Positions 5,897 to 13,099 are shown, numbered from the stretch's first letter. The stretch is DNA of 13,099 bases from JAGNZR01 sp051648485 (GCA_051648485.1 JBOFFH010000127.1:1-13099); one strand, 5' to 3'. Notes: a model not told the origin generated them from the letters alone. Translations and numbers: made by a program.

Positions 5897-6970
5897 TTAA
5901 TTTTCCGAGCTACTTAACATCTCAGCTTGGTTAAATGTAATAAGAGCATTTATCATTTCTTCTAAATCTCCATCCATATATGCATCTAACTGATGAATAG
6001 TATGCTTTATTCTGTGATCTGTTATTCTTCCTTGAGGATAGTTATAAGTTCTTATTTTTTCAGAACGATCTCCTGTTCCAACTTGAAGTTTTCTATCATT
6101 TGCTATTTCTGATCTTTGCTTTTCAGCTTCCATTTCATAAAGTTTAGAAGTCAAATGTTTCATTGCTTTATCTCTATTTTTTATCTGAGATCTTTCATCT
6201 TGACACTGTACTACAACACCAGAAGGTAGATGAGTGATTCTAACTGCAGAATCAGTCATGTTAACGTGCTGACCTCCCGCTCCTCCTGCTCTATATGTAT
6301 CAATTTTTAAATCTTTTGAGTTGATTACTACGTCTTTAACTTCATCCACTTCTGGCATAACTGCAACTGTTGCAGTAGAAGTGTGGATTCTTCCTGAAGA
6401 TTCAGTTTCTGGAACTCTTTGCACTCTATGTACTCCTGATTCGAATTTAAGTCTAGAGTATGCTCCTTGACCAGTTATCATGAACACAACCTCTTTCATT
6501 CCTCCTGCTCCAACTTCTTGACGCTCTAATATTTCATATTTCCATTTTTTACGCTCTGCATATCTACAGTACATACGGAATAGGTTTCCAGCAAAAAGAG
6601 CTGCTTCATCTCCTCCTGCTCCTCCTCTTACTTCAATAATAACGTTTTTATCGTCATTTTCATCTTTAGGAAGTAATAGTATTCTCAGCTGCTTTTCATA
6701 TTCAGGTAACAACTCTTCCAACTCTTTTATTTCCTCTTGAAGCATCTCACGCATATCTGGGTCTTTCTCATTTTTTATGCTTTCTTTAGAAAATTCATAA
6801 TCCCCTAAAGCACTTTTATACTTTCCATACTCTTCTACTATTTCAGAAATATTATTTAAAGCTTTATTATGTTCCATCATTTTTTTAGGGTCAGCTAAAA
6901 CTTCTGGTTGTCCTAAAAGTTCTAATAAATTTGCATGTCTATTTACAACTTCGTCTAATTTTTTAAACAC
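5897..6970 (-). CDS. prfA: Peptide chain release factor 1
   Basis: Recognises UAA and UAG stop codons in the ribosomal A site and triggers peptide release. The protein carries the GGQ motif (232-234, in RAGGAGGQHVN) and the RF1-specific stop-codon PxT element as PET (187-189, in VPETESSGRIHTS); RF2 would show SPF here. Also present are EVRGGAGGDEAALFA (113-127) and the C-terminal NYPQGRITDHR (310-320). Length is 357 residues, full size. The start is a GTG at 6970, 8 nt after AAGGAG; the ATG seen 8 nt upstream is out of frame. It leads an operon with prmC directly behind it, and PrmC's substrate is glutamine 234 of this protein. It is expressed from the promoter at 7032-7004. The stop codon is TAA. 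Confidence 0.98.
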   Translation of the reverse strand: MFKKLDEVVNRHANLLELLGQPEVLADPKKMMEHNKALNNISEIVEEYGKYKSALGDYEFSKESIKNEKDPDMREMLQEEIKELEELLPEYEKQLRILLLPKDENDDKNVIIEVRGGAGGDEAALFAGNLFRMYCRYAERKKWKYEILERQEVGAGGMKEVVFMITGQGAYSRLKFESGVHRVQRVPETESSGRIHTSTATVAVMPEVDEVKDVVINSKDLKIDTYRAGGAGGQHVNMTDSAVRITHLPSGVVVQCQDERSQIKNRDKAMKHLTSKLYEMEAEKQRSEIANDRKLQVGTGDRSEKIRTYNYPQGRITDHRIKHTIHQLDAYMDGDLEEMINALITFNQAEMLSSSEN

Positions 6971-7003
6971 TGTATCATCTCCTTTTCTCTCTATAACTTA
7001 TTA

Positions 7004-7032
7004 ATTATATCACACTCGCTATGGAAAATCAA
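7004..7032 (-). promoter_or_regulatory. Promoter of the prfA operon, extended -10 type
   Basis: TTGATT (7032-7027), a 17-nt spacer ending in TGA, and a perfect TATAAT (7009-7004). The TG before the -10 makes it an extended -10 promoter, which can offset the imperfect -35. The -35 box overlaps the tail of the preceding terminator's T-tract. It gives a leader of about 27 nt before the GTG of prfA. Confidence 0.85.
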
Positions 7033-7075
7033 AAAAAATCCCCTCAGAAGAAATCTTTTGTTTTTCTTCTGAGGG
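7029..7075 (-). terminator. Intrinsic terminator of the sigma-factor unit
   Basis: On the minus strand, CCCTCAGAAGAAA (7075-7063) and TTTCTTCTGAGGG (7053-7041) make a perfect 13-bp stem with a 9-nt loop. G, A and then eight T residues follow (7040-7031). It starts 4 nt after the stop codon of the exported-protein gene and separates that unit from prfA. Confidence 0.95.
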
Positions 7076-7079
7076 TGGG

Positions 7080-7502
7080 TTATTCTGTTATTTTTTCTTG
7101 TGATTCTTGAATTCTTTTTAATGCTAACTCTCTTGCTTTAATATATTGATCACGAGTTATATAACTGAACATAGATATTTGACTTCTAACTTTTGTCTTT
7201 AGCATATTTGCCTCTACATTTCCTATTTTGTCAAAAATACTATCTAAAACTTCTAGATTTTCTTCTGCACCATCTAAAAGAATTTTATTAGCTTCTATCT
7301 CCAATTGCTGTTTATCTAAAGTTAATTTTTTAAACTCTACACTTGTTTTATCCATCAACTCTTTTGCATCATTTAAATTTGATTGTGTAACTCCTGTGGA
7401 TATAAAATCCTCATCATAAACTATTCCAAAATTTCCATCAGTATTTCCAAATAACAAAATGGAAAAATTTAAAAATAAAAGTAAACTCATTATTCTTTTC
7501 AT
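7080..7502 (-). CDS. Small exported helical protein, candidate periplasmic sensor
   Basis: Not recognised as a named family. The 140-residue protein opens with a signal peptide: positive MKR, a hydrophobic core LLLFLNFSILLF (about 7-18), and a likely cleavage near LFGN-TDG. The mature part is predicted to be almost entirely helical and charged. A region LEVLDSIFDKIGNVEANMLKT (83-103) followed by YITRDQY (114-120) recalls the Spy/CpxP/CnrX type of periplasmic stress or metal sensors, which carry LTxxQ-like motifs; this is a weak resemblance. It is the third gene after an ECF sigma factor and a single-pass membrane protein, 12 nt behind the latter, and is closed by a terminator, so a role as the extracytoplasmic input of the sigma module is a reasonable inference. 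TAGGAG precedes the ATG by 9 nt. There are no cysteines and only a few scattered acidic residues that could bind metal. Confidence 0.8.
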   Translation of the reverse strand: MKRIMSLLLFLNFSILLFGNTDGNFGIVYDEDFISTGVTQSNLNDAKELMDKTSVEFKKLTLDKQQLEIEANKILLDGAEENLEVLDSIFDKIGNVEANMLKTKVRSQISMFSYITRDQYIKARELALKRIQESQEKITE

Positions 7503-7514
7503 TATTCATATCTC

Positions 7515-7838
7515 CTAACTTTGGAAATCAAATCCAAATACTTGCTGTGTATTAACCTCTATTTCTCTATTTTTAAAAAGTTCTTTACTGAAAAAATGAT
7601 CTATCTCTATTTTTACTTTTTTATTTTCTGCAATTTCTGCTGTTTTATCAAAAACCATAATTGAATTTCTAGAATTATTGAATATATTTTCTTTTATCAT
7701 ATTAAAATAACCTGTTGTTCCTAAAATTCCAACCAAAAATAATGAAGCAGACATTTTTCCATATCTTTTATTTTTTGCCTTTTCTTCTTGTAATAAATTT
7801 TTATAGATATTTGCTTTTACTCTGTCTTTAGGGGACAT
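7515..7838 (-). CDS. Single-pass membrane protein, candidate anti-sigma factor
   Basis: Unrecognised 107-residue protein. It has a short basic N-terminal segment (1-28, rich in K and R), one membrane helix (about 29-47, SASLFLVGILGTTGYFNMI) and a C-terminal part of about 60 residues expected outside the membrane by the positive-inside rule. The HxxxCxxC motif of zinc anti-sigma factors is absent. Its start codon comes one base after the sigma factor's TAA stop, with GGAGG 6 nt upstream inside the sigma gene, so the two are probably translated together. Anti-sigma factors are typically encoded directly downstream of their ECF sigma factor and cross the membrane once; position and topology fit, but the 28-residue cytoplasmic part is very short for a sigma-binding domain. 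Confidence is high for the gene and low for the role. Confidence 0.82.
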   Translation of the reverse strand: MSPKDRVKANIYKNLLQEEKAKNKRYGKMSASLFLVGILGTTGYFNMIKENIFNNSRNSIMVFDKTAEIAENKKVKIEIDHFFSKELFKNREIEVNTQQVFGFDFQS

Positions 7839-7839
7839 T

Positions 7840-8289
7840 TTATACCTCCATATCTTTTAATGCTTTATAGTATATCGATTTAATTGTTGATAAATTAATA
7901 TTTTTCATTGTTGCAATCTCTTGTAATTTATATCCATATATATCTTTTAACAGTACTACTTCTTTTTCTACACCTTTTAATTTAGATAGCCTTTCTTTTA
8001 AAATAATATTATTATTCGGGTCAACACCATCTTCCATATCCAAAATTTCATCATTAAGTTCTAGATTAAGTTTTCTTTTTCTATAAAAATCATATATTTT
8101 ATTGATTGCTATTTTGTAAATCCAAGTATAAATACCGCTGTCAGATCTGAAACTTTTAAGATTTTTATAAACACTCATAAAAGTATCTTGTGCAATATCT
8201 TCAGCATCTTCAGGGTTTCTAACGTTTCCTAGTATTTTATAATATATCTTATCAAAATATTGTTCAAAAATATCATCAAAATCCATCAT
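7840..8289 (-). CDS. ECF-type RNA polymerase sigma factor (sigma-70 family)
   Basis: Directs RNA polymerase to alternative promoters, usually for envelope or extracytoplasmic stress. Region 2 spans about residues 4-72 and contains the core-binding and -10-reading segment NPEDAEDIAQDTFMSVYKNL followed by TWIYKIAINKIYDFYRKRK. A short acidic linker leads to region 4 (about 100-147), with the helix-turn-helix LQEIATMKNINLSTIKSIYYKAL. Regions 1 and 3 are absent, which defines the ECF group. At 149 residues it is short for the group. Of two adjacent ATG codons the first (8289) has GGAAGG 7 nt upstream. It heads a three-gene unit with a membrane protein and an exported protein. An ECF sigma-E-like stress factor has been described in Fusobacterium nucleatum; orthology cannot be judged from this window. 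No convincing promoter was found in the 79 nt upstream. Confidence 0.93.
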   Translation of the reverse strand: MMDFDDIFEQYFDKIYYKILGNVRNPEDAEDIAQDTFMSVYKNLKSFRSDSGIYTWIYKIAINKIYDFYRKRKLNLELNDEILDMEDGVDPNNNIILKERLSKLKGVEKEVVLLKDIYGYKLQEIATMKNINLSTIKSIYYKALKDMEV

Positions 8290-8368
8290 GTGGCTACCTT
8301 CCTAAGTTAAGTAATATTTAGACTGTTAAAGTTCTAAAAAAGTTTATTTTATTTTATAATTTTCAAAT
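8290..8368. other. Intergenic spacer upstream of the sigma-factor unit
   Basis: 79 nt between the ispG stop and the sigma-factor start, very AT-rich. There is no GC-rich hairpin with a T-run, so ispG transcripts may read into the sigma unit. A TATAAA (minus strand, 8357-8352) lacks a good -35 partner. GAACTT (8334-8329) and TCTAA (8322-8318) recall ECF promoter elements but are only 6 nt apart. Confidence 0.6.
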
Positions 8369-9412
8369 TCAATTGAAAAAATCCTCTTTTATTATTTTCT
8401 TTAACTCACTTAATATGTCAACTTCGTCTACTTTTTTGACAATAACACCTTTTTTGAACAAAACCCCTACACCTTTTCCACCAGCTACTCCATAATCTGC
8501 TTCTTTAGCTTCTCCTGGACCATTTACGATGCATCCCATAACTGCTATTTTTATATTTAATCCTGTTTCTTTAAATTCCTTTTCAACTTGTTTTGCCAAT
8601 CCTATCAAATCTATTTCTGTACGACCACAAGTTGGACAAGAAATTATTTCAGTTCCTTTTCTAAGTCCCAAAACTTGGAGTATCTCTTTAGCAACTTTTA
8701 TTTCTTCAACTGGATTTTCTGTAAGAGAGACTCTTATTGTATCTCCAATATTGTCTATTAAAAGTGCTCCTATACCAATACTAGATTTTATTGTTCCTCC
8801 AAAAGCTGTACCAGCTTCTGTCACCCCTAAATGAAGAGGATAATCTACTAATTTTGAAAGTTTTCTATATGCCTCTACCATCATCTTTACATTACTTGAT
8901 TTAATCGAAATTATAATATCAAAAAATCCTTGTTTTTCAAGAAGACCCACGTGATACAATGCACTTTCTATCATTCCATCAGCTGTAGGATGAGAATATT
9001 TTTCCAATATATGTTTTTCTAAAGAACCTGAATTTACTCCTATTCTAATTGGAATTTTTTTATTTTTAGCAGCAATTACAACCAATCTTATATTTTCTTC
9101 ACTACCTATGTTTCCAGGATTTATACGAAGCTTATCTATTCCATTTTCAATAGCTGCCAGTGCTAATTTATAATCAAAATGAATATCTGCAACTAAAGGA
9201 ATATTTGTTTTAGCTTTTATTTCTTTAATTGCTTTTGCTGCTTCTAAAGTGTTTACTGTCATTCTTACGAGCTGACATCCAGCTTTTTCAAGCTCTAATA
9301 TTTGAGCCACTGTAGCTTCTACATCCCAAGTTGGAGTATTCGTCATAGACTGAATAATAACTTCTTTTTTTCCACCTATTTCTATATCTCTAACCTTTAC
9401 TATTTTACCCAT
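8369..9412 (-). CDS. ispG: 4-hydroxy-3-methylbut-2-en-1-yl diphosphate synthase (MEP pathway)
   Basis: Fe-S enzyme that reductively opens the cyclic diphosphate MEcPP to HMBPP, the penultimate step of the MEP isoprenoid route. The N-terminal TIM-barrel part shows VIIQSMTNTPTWDVEATVAQ, LVADIHFDYKLA and KLRINPGNIG. The C-terminal [4Fe-4S] domain carries CPTCGRTE and MGCIVNGPGEAKEADYG, supplying the three cluster cysteines and the conserved glutamate. With 347 residues it is the two-domain bacterial form, lacking the large insert of plant and chlamydial enzymes. The open frame extends to GTG codons at 9421 and 9418, but those lie in the ribosome-binding sequence AAGGTGGTGA; the ATG at 9412 is correctly spaced and starts MGKIVKVRDI. 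It lies 22 nt after the M23 peptidase gene. The product feeds IspA's substrates and the prenyl group on the tRNA that MiaB modifies. Confidence 0.97.
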   Translation of the reverse strand: MGKIVKVRDIEIGGKKEVIIQSMTNTPTWDVEATVAQILELEKAGCQLVRMTVNTLEAAKAIKEIKAKTNIPLVADIHFDYKLALAAIENGIDKLRINPGNIGSEENIRLVVIAAKNKKIPIRIGVNSGSLEKHILEKYSHPTADGMIESALYHVGLLEKQGFFDIIISIKSSNVKMMVEAYRKLSKLVDYPLHLGVTEAGTAFGGTIKSSIGIGALLIDNIGDTIRVSLTENPVEEIKVAKEILQVLGLRKGTEIISCPTCGRTEIDLIGLAKQVEKEFKETGLNIKIAVMGCIVNGPGEAKEADYGVAGGKGVGVLFKKGVIVKKVDEVDILSELKKIIKEDFFN

Positions 9413-9434
9413 ATTCACCACCTTAAGAATCGTT

Positions 9435-10460
9435 TTATTTCCCTACTGCTCTCATCGGATCTAATGTTTTTCCATTTTTTCTTATTTCAAAATGCAAATG
9501 TGGCCCTGTAGAACGACCTGTATTTCCGGTCTGACCAATAACTTCTCCAGAAGCAACTTTTTGTCCTACTTTTACAATGTAGCTGTTTAGGTGTGCATAA
9601 CGAGTTTCATATCCATCTGCATGAGTTATTACTATTATTTTTCCATATCCTGATTGAGTCGTTGCTGATTTTACTATTCCTTCTTTAGATGCATGGAGTG
9701 GTATATACTTTGCTCTTAAATCTACTCCTGCATGCAGTATGTAACGTTTTAATACTGGATGGAATCTAGTTCCATAAGGACTTGTTACTCCTAAGTATTT
9801 TATAGGCATTCTAAATCCTGATGTTTTAGTTATTATTTTTTTTTCCGTATCTTTTTTTGCTGTTATTTTAGTTTTAGGAACCCTTATTGGTTTAGGTACT
9901 TCAATTTTTATATCAGGATCTTTTATAAAAAGTTTTTCTCCTACCCCTATATTATTTCCAACTATATTATTATATTCTCTGATTTTTTCTATTTTTATTT
10001 TAAAACTACTAGCTATTCTTCCTAAGCTATCACCTTTTTTAACACTATAAAAAATTCCATTTTCAGAAGGAACTTTTATTTTTGAACCGACTTTTAACAC
10101 ATTCCCTATTTTAGGGTTGTTATATCTTAATACATCTTCTTTTATATTGTATCTTTTTGCCAGAGCAGCAAGATTATCCCCTTTGACTATTTTATATTCA
10201 GATAATTTTATAACTTTTTTTTCAACTTTTTTTGTTTCTAATAAAATTTTTTCAAGTTCAGGTTCAAAAGTATATTCTTTTTTTATAGTAAAAAAGTTAG
10301 TCCCTAATAGTTCTTCCCCTTCTTCTACTTCATCTGGACGATAATAATCAGTAAAACTTTCAAGTTCTACAACTTCATTTTTAAAAATATCCAATCGCTC
10401 TATACTGTAAGAAAATATAAGAATTAGAATGATTAAGAAATTAAATCTTATTTTTATCAT
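9435..10460 (-). CDS. LysM-domain M23 family metalloendopeptidase (or activator) of the cell wall
   Basis: Envelope protein acting on peptidoglycan peptide cross-links, or an EnvC/NlpD-type amidase activator. It has an N-terminal signal or signal-anchor helix (about 7-20), a charged linker, two LysM peptidoglycan-binding domains (about 89-131 starting YKIVKGDNLAALAKRY, and 137-180 starting FYSVKKGDSLGRIA), a basic linker, and a C-terminal LytM/M23 domain (about 215-336). The zinc ligands are intact: H243 and D247 in HAGVD and H323 in HLHFE, with H290 and H321 as the usual catalytic histidines. Active peptidase is therefore more likely than a degenerate activator. No lipobox cysteine follows the hydrophobic helix. 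Length is 341 residues. AGGGGA precedes the ATG by about 7 nt. It is 18 nt after rho and 22 nt before ispG, so co-transcribed, with no functional link evident. Confidence 0.93.
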   Translation of the reverse strand: MIKIRFNFLIILILIFSYSIERLDIFKNEVVELESFTDYYRPDEVEEGEELLGTNFFTIKKEYTFEPELEKILLETKKVEKKVIKLSEYKIVKGDNLAALAKRYNIKEDVLRYNNPKIGNVLKVGSKIKVPSENGIFYSVKKGDSLGRIASSFKIKIEKIREYNNIVGNNIGVGEKLFIKDPDIKIEVPKPIRVPKTKITAKKDTEKKIITKTSGFRMPIKYLGVTSPYGTRFHPVLKRYILHAGVDLRAKYIPLHASKEGIVKSATTQSGYGKIIVITHADGYETRYAHLNSYIVKVGQKVASGEVIGQTGNTGRSTGPHLHFEIRKNGKTLDPMRAVGK

Positions 10461-10478
10461 TTTTTATTCCCCTATATT

Positions 10479-11702
10479 TTATTGTTTTTTTAATCTCAGC
10501 AACTCTTCATTGTTTTTTGTACTTTCTATTTTGTCCATTAGCTTTTTAGTTCCATTCACTTTGTCCATAGAAGCTAATTCTCTTCTAATAGACCATATCT
10601 TATTCAATTTTTCTTCAGATACTAGCAACTCTTCTTTTCTTGTTCCTGATTTTTGGATATCTATGGCTGGATAAATTCTTAATTCTGCCAAAGTTCTATC
10701 CAGTTGTATATCTAAGTTTCCTGTTCCCTTAAACTCTTCATATATAACTTCATCCATCTTACTACCTGTTTCTATAAGAGCTGTGGCAATAATAGTTAAA
10801 CTTCCACCATCTTTTATATTTCTGGCTGAACCAAAAAACTTTTTAGGATAATAAAGAGCACTTGGGTCTATTCCACCTGTAATAAGTTTTCCACTTGAAG
10901 GAACTACTATATTATAAGCTCTTGCAAGTCTTGTTAAAGAGTCCATAAGAATTACTACATGCTCTCCATTTTCAAGTTTTCTTTTGGCTCTTTCTAAAAC
11001 CATTTCTGTAACTTTTATATGATTTCTAGGTTCTTCATCAAAAGTAGATGCAAAAACCTGTGCTCCTTTTACACTTTCTTTTATATCGGTAACTTCTTCT
11101 GGACGTTCATCTATCAAAAGTAGCCATACCTCAACATCTTTATTATTTTCTATAATAGAATTGGCTATTGAACTTATCAAAACTGTTTTTCCTGCCTTAG
11201 GAGGAGCCACTATAAGCCCTCTTTGTCCTTTTCCTATAGGAGCCACTAAATCTATCAATCTTCCTGATATATTTTTTTTATCTGTTTCTAGTATCAATTG
11301 CTCTGTAGGGTAAGAAGGTTTTAGTTCATCAAAAGGAACACGAGATTCTGCTTTAGCTGTTGAATTGTTATTCACTAAAAGAATTCTTCTAAGAGCATAA
11401 TTTTTTTCTTCTCCAACTGGTTCTCTTGCTTCTCCAACTACTAAATCTTCACTTCTTAATTTAAATCTTTTAACTTGAGAAGCCGATATATATATATCTT
11501 TTCCTACGTTTGTATTTCTTAAAAATCCATATCCATCAGCAAGAATATCTAAACTTCCCCAACCAATATCATAACCTTGAGACAAGTTTTCTTCTATCAG
11601 TTTAATTATTTCACTTTTTTTAGTTTTTCCAGAAAGATCTAATCCTAGTTGCTTCACCATTTCATTGATCTCTTTTAGTAAAAATTTATCTAAATTCTGC
11701 AT
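10479..11702 (-). CDS. rho: Transcription termination factor Rho
   Basis: Hexameric RNA-dependent ATPase and translocase that ends transcription of untranslated RNA. An N-terminal helical part (1-45) is followed by the cold-shock-like RNA-binding fold with GYGFLR (57-62) and DIYIS (69-73). The ATPase core has Walker A APPKAGKT (166-173), LLLIDERPEEVTDI (194-207), Walker B VVILMDSLTRLARAYN (249-264), the Q-loop region YYPKKFFGSAR (284-294), and DIQLDRTLAELRIYPAIDI (331-349). The length is 407 residues, close to E. coli Rho, with no large insert in the N-terminal domain as seen in some phyla. AAAGGAGG lies 6 nt before the ATG at 11702. It is the second gene of the miaB operon, 22 nt after miaB. 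No special attenuator is visible upstream. Confidence 0.98.
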   Translation of the reverse strand: MQNLDKFLLKEINEMVKQLGLDLSGKTKKSEIIKLIEENLSQGYDIGWGSLDILADGYGFLRNTNVGKDIYISASQVKRFKLRSEDLVVGEAREPVGEEKNYALRRILLVNNNSTAKAESRVPFDELKPSYPTEQLILETDKKNISGRLIDLVAPIGKGQRGLIVAPPKAGKTVLISSIANSIIENNKDVEVWLLLIDERPEEVTDIKESVKGAQVFASTFDEEPRNHIKVTEMVLERAKRKLENGEHVVILMDSLTRLARAYNIVVPSSGKLITGGIDPSALYYPKKFFGSARNIKDGGSLTIIATALIETGSKMDEVIYEEFKGTGNLDIQLDRTLAELRIYPAIDIQKSGTRKEELLVSEEKLNKIWSIRRELASMDKVNGTKKLMDKIESTKNNEELLRLKKQ

Positions 11703-11724
11703 TTTTAGCCTCCTTTGATAACTA

Positions 11725-13032
11725 TTACACTAAATCTCCATAAAGAGTCCAAGTCTTACAAGTATTTATCTTTATATTTACAAAGGTTCCAGCCATTTCT
11801 GCATTGCCCTTGAATATTACTACTTTATTTGTAGATGTACGTCCAGTAAGCATTTCTTTGTTTTTTCTGCTCAATCCCTCTACAAGAATTTTTACAGTTT
11901 TACCTAGGTATTTTTCACCTGTAGATTTTGAAGCTTCATTTTGAAGTGCTATAAGTCTTTGTAAACGCTCTTTTTTAACTCCATCCTCTACTTGTTCAAC
12001 CATATCTGCTGCTTTTGTTCCTTTTCTTACAGAGTACATATACATATAAGAAGTTTCAAATTGAATCTCTTTAATTAAATTTAATGTATCTAAGAAATCT
12101 TCTTCTGTTTCTTGAGGAAAACCAACTATTATATCTGACGTTATTGCTGCTTCTGGTATTTTAGCTTTTATTTTTTTAGTTAATTCTAAATATTCCTCTT
12201 TAGTATATCCACGATTCATAAGTTTTAGAATTCTTGTTGATCCAGATTGAAGTGGCACATGAATAGATTTAGCGATTTTATCTGAAGATGCAATTACATC
12301 TATAACATCCTCTTTAAAATCTTTTGGATGTGGTGATATAAATCTTATCCAGAAATCTCCTTCTATTTCTGAAATAGCTTTTAATAATTTAGCAAAATTA
12401 GTTCCATCTTTAAAGTCATTTCCATAAGAATTTACGTTTTGTCCAAGTAAAATTATCTCTTTATAATTTTTAGATACATAACCTTTTACTTCTTCCAGTA
12501 TCTCTTCCATAGGAACTGATCTTTCACGACCTCTTACATACGGAACTATGCAATAAGTGCAAAAGTTGTTACAACCATAAGAAATTGGAATAGAAGCTGT
12601 AAATTTCGAATCAAAATCTGCATCTAATGTTGGAGGAAGTTCATCTTCATCTCCTATATAAATCACATTTTTAAAATCTCCTGTTTCTATTTTTTCAATA
12701 GCTTGAGGTATTTTTCCTATGTTTTGATTTCCCATAATTATATCTATTATAGGAAATTTTTTAGCTAATTCTTCTCCTTGCTCTTGAGCAAAACATCCTG
12801 TAACTCCTACTATTGTTCCACGTTTTTCTTTATGAGCTTTTAGTTCTCCAAGTTTTCCATAAATTTGAGTAGCAGCTCCTTCACGTACTGTACAAGTGTT
12901 TAAAAACACTGCGTTCGACTCATCTAAATTGTCTGTCATTTCATAACCCATATTTTGTAACATTTTTTTTATTTTTGCACTTTCGTTGACATTCATTTGA
13001 CAACCGTAAGTTATTATTGTAGCTTTTTTCAA
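11725..13032 (-). CDS. miaB: tRNA (N6-isopentenyl adenosine37-C2)-methylthiotransferase
   Basis: Radical-SAM enzyme that adds a methylthio group to isopentenyl-adenosine at position 37 of tRNAs reading UNN codons. Three domains are visible: UPF0004 (1-125) with cluster cysteines C11 (YGCQMN), C47 (NTCTVRE) and C80 (VTGCFAQ); the radical-SAM domain with CNNFCTYC (C154, C158, C161) and the MiaB-type CIVPYVRGRERS (161-172); and a C-terminal TRAM domain (about 370-435) for RNA binding. Length is 435 residues, typical. CIVPYVRGRE and the overall match favour MiaB over MtaB or RimO. The start is a TTG at 13032 with AGGAGG 5 nt upstream, giving the conserved start MKKATIITYGCQMN. It is the first gene of the operon with rho. 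The enzyme needs MiaA, not in the window. Confidence 0.96.
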   Translation of the reverse strand: MKKATIITYGCQMNVNESAKIKKMLQNMGYEMTDNLDESNAVFLNTCTVREGAATQIYGKLGELKAHKEKRGTIVGVTGCFAQEQGEELAKKFPIIDIIMGNQNIGKIPQAIEKIETGDFKNVIYIGDEDELPPTLDADFDSKFTASIPISYGCNNFCTYCIVPYVRGRERSVPMEEILEEVKGYVSKNYKEIILLGQNVNSYGNDFKDGTNFAKLLKAISEIEGDFWIRFISPHPKDFKEDVIDVIASSDKIAKSIHVPLQSGSTRILKLMNRGYTKEEYLELTKKIKAKIPEAAITSDIIVGFPQETEEDFLDTLNLIKEIQFETSYMYMYSVRKGTKAADMVEQVEDGVKKERLQRLIALQNEASKSTGEKYLGKTVKILVEGLSRKNKEMLTGRTSTNKVVIFKGNAEMAGTFVNIKINTCKTWTLYGDLV

Positions 13033-13070
13033 TTTTTCCTCCTGATTTAAAATAATAAATATTTATCGCT

Positions 13071-13099
13071 ATTATATCACTTTCTACTTCTTTAAACAA
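13071..13099 (-). promoter_or_regulatory. Promoter of the miaB-rho operon, extended -10 type
   Basis: TTGTTT (13099-13094), a 17-nt spacer ending in TGA, and a perfect TATAAT (13076-13071). The -35 is weak but the TG extension and -10 are perfect, and the GTGATATAAT block is identical to the one before prfA. The leader to the TTG start is about 32 nt. The -35 lies at the window edge, so upstream context is unseen. Confidence 0.78.

Noticed and set aside
8318..8334. ECF-type promoter elements GAACTT and TCTAA upstream of the sigma factor, suggesting autoregulation
   Set aside because: The spacing is only 6 nt, whereas ECF promoters need about 15-17 nt, so polymerase could not use them together.
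8349..8382. Weak hairpin TTTTCAA/TTGAAAA after ispG as a terminator
   Set aside because: The stem is 7 bp, almost all A-T, and no T-run follows.
8529..8834. Plus-strand open frame of 101 codons inside ispG
   Set aside because: Antisense to the Fe-S region of ispG; the protein has no recognisable features and lacks a translation start signal.

Overview
The window is AT-rich DNA with sixteen protein genes, all on the minus strand, so transcription runs from high to low coordinates. Base composition, Gram-negative-type envelope proteins and the protein sequences together suggest a fusobacterium (Fusobacterium/Cetobacterium-like). This is an inference, because no rRNA or other decisive marker is present. 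Nearly all of it is conserved housekeeping DNA. I see no tRNA, rRNA, CRISPR array, insertion sequence, phage gene or origin.

Layout in transcription order. (1) 13099-8369: a promoter at the window edge drives miaB (tRNA methylthiolation, TTG start), rho (transcription termination), a LysM/M23 envelope endopeptidase and ispG (isoprenoid MEP pathway), with gaps of about 20 nt. (2) 8289-7080: after 79 nt comes a compact three-gene unit. It encodes a short ECF sigma factor, a single-pass membrane protein and a small exported helical protein, and it ends in a strong intrinsic terminator at 7029-7075. The order suggests a sigma / anti-sigma / periplasmic sensor module. (3) 6970-2043: a promoter whose -35 box lies beside the terminator's U-tract drives prfA (RF1, GTG start), prmC (RF glutamine methyltransferase), queA (queuosine), rsmD (16S rRNA methylation), xseB (exonuclease VII small subunit) and ispA (farnesyl-type diphosphate synthase). 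These genes are 2-30 nt apart or overlap. (4) 1968-1282: an unrecognised conserved-looking gene (possibly DUF6941-like) with its own strong promoter and an inverted repeat that takes in its ribosome-binding site. (5) 1274-253: a promoter and a structured leader precede rplM and rpsI (L13-S9), closed by an intrinsic terminator. (6) 1-252: very AT-rich, non-coding.

Functional links. PrmC modifies the GGQ glutamine of RF1, encoded directly upstream. MiaB, QueA and RsmD modify RNA of the decoding machinery. IspG and IspA act in isoprenoid synthesis, and the same pathway supplies the dimethylallyl group on the tRNA that MiaB thiolates. The least ordinary items are the doubled N-terminal domain of PrmC, the sigma-factor module, the promoter/RBS inverted repeat at 1975-2023 and the mutually exclusive hairpins in the rplM leader. 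Four start sites (rpsI, xseB, queA, ispG) were set from Shine-Dalgarno spacing downstream of the longest open frame.
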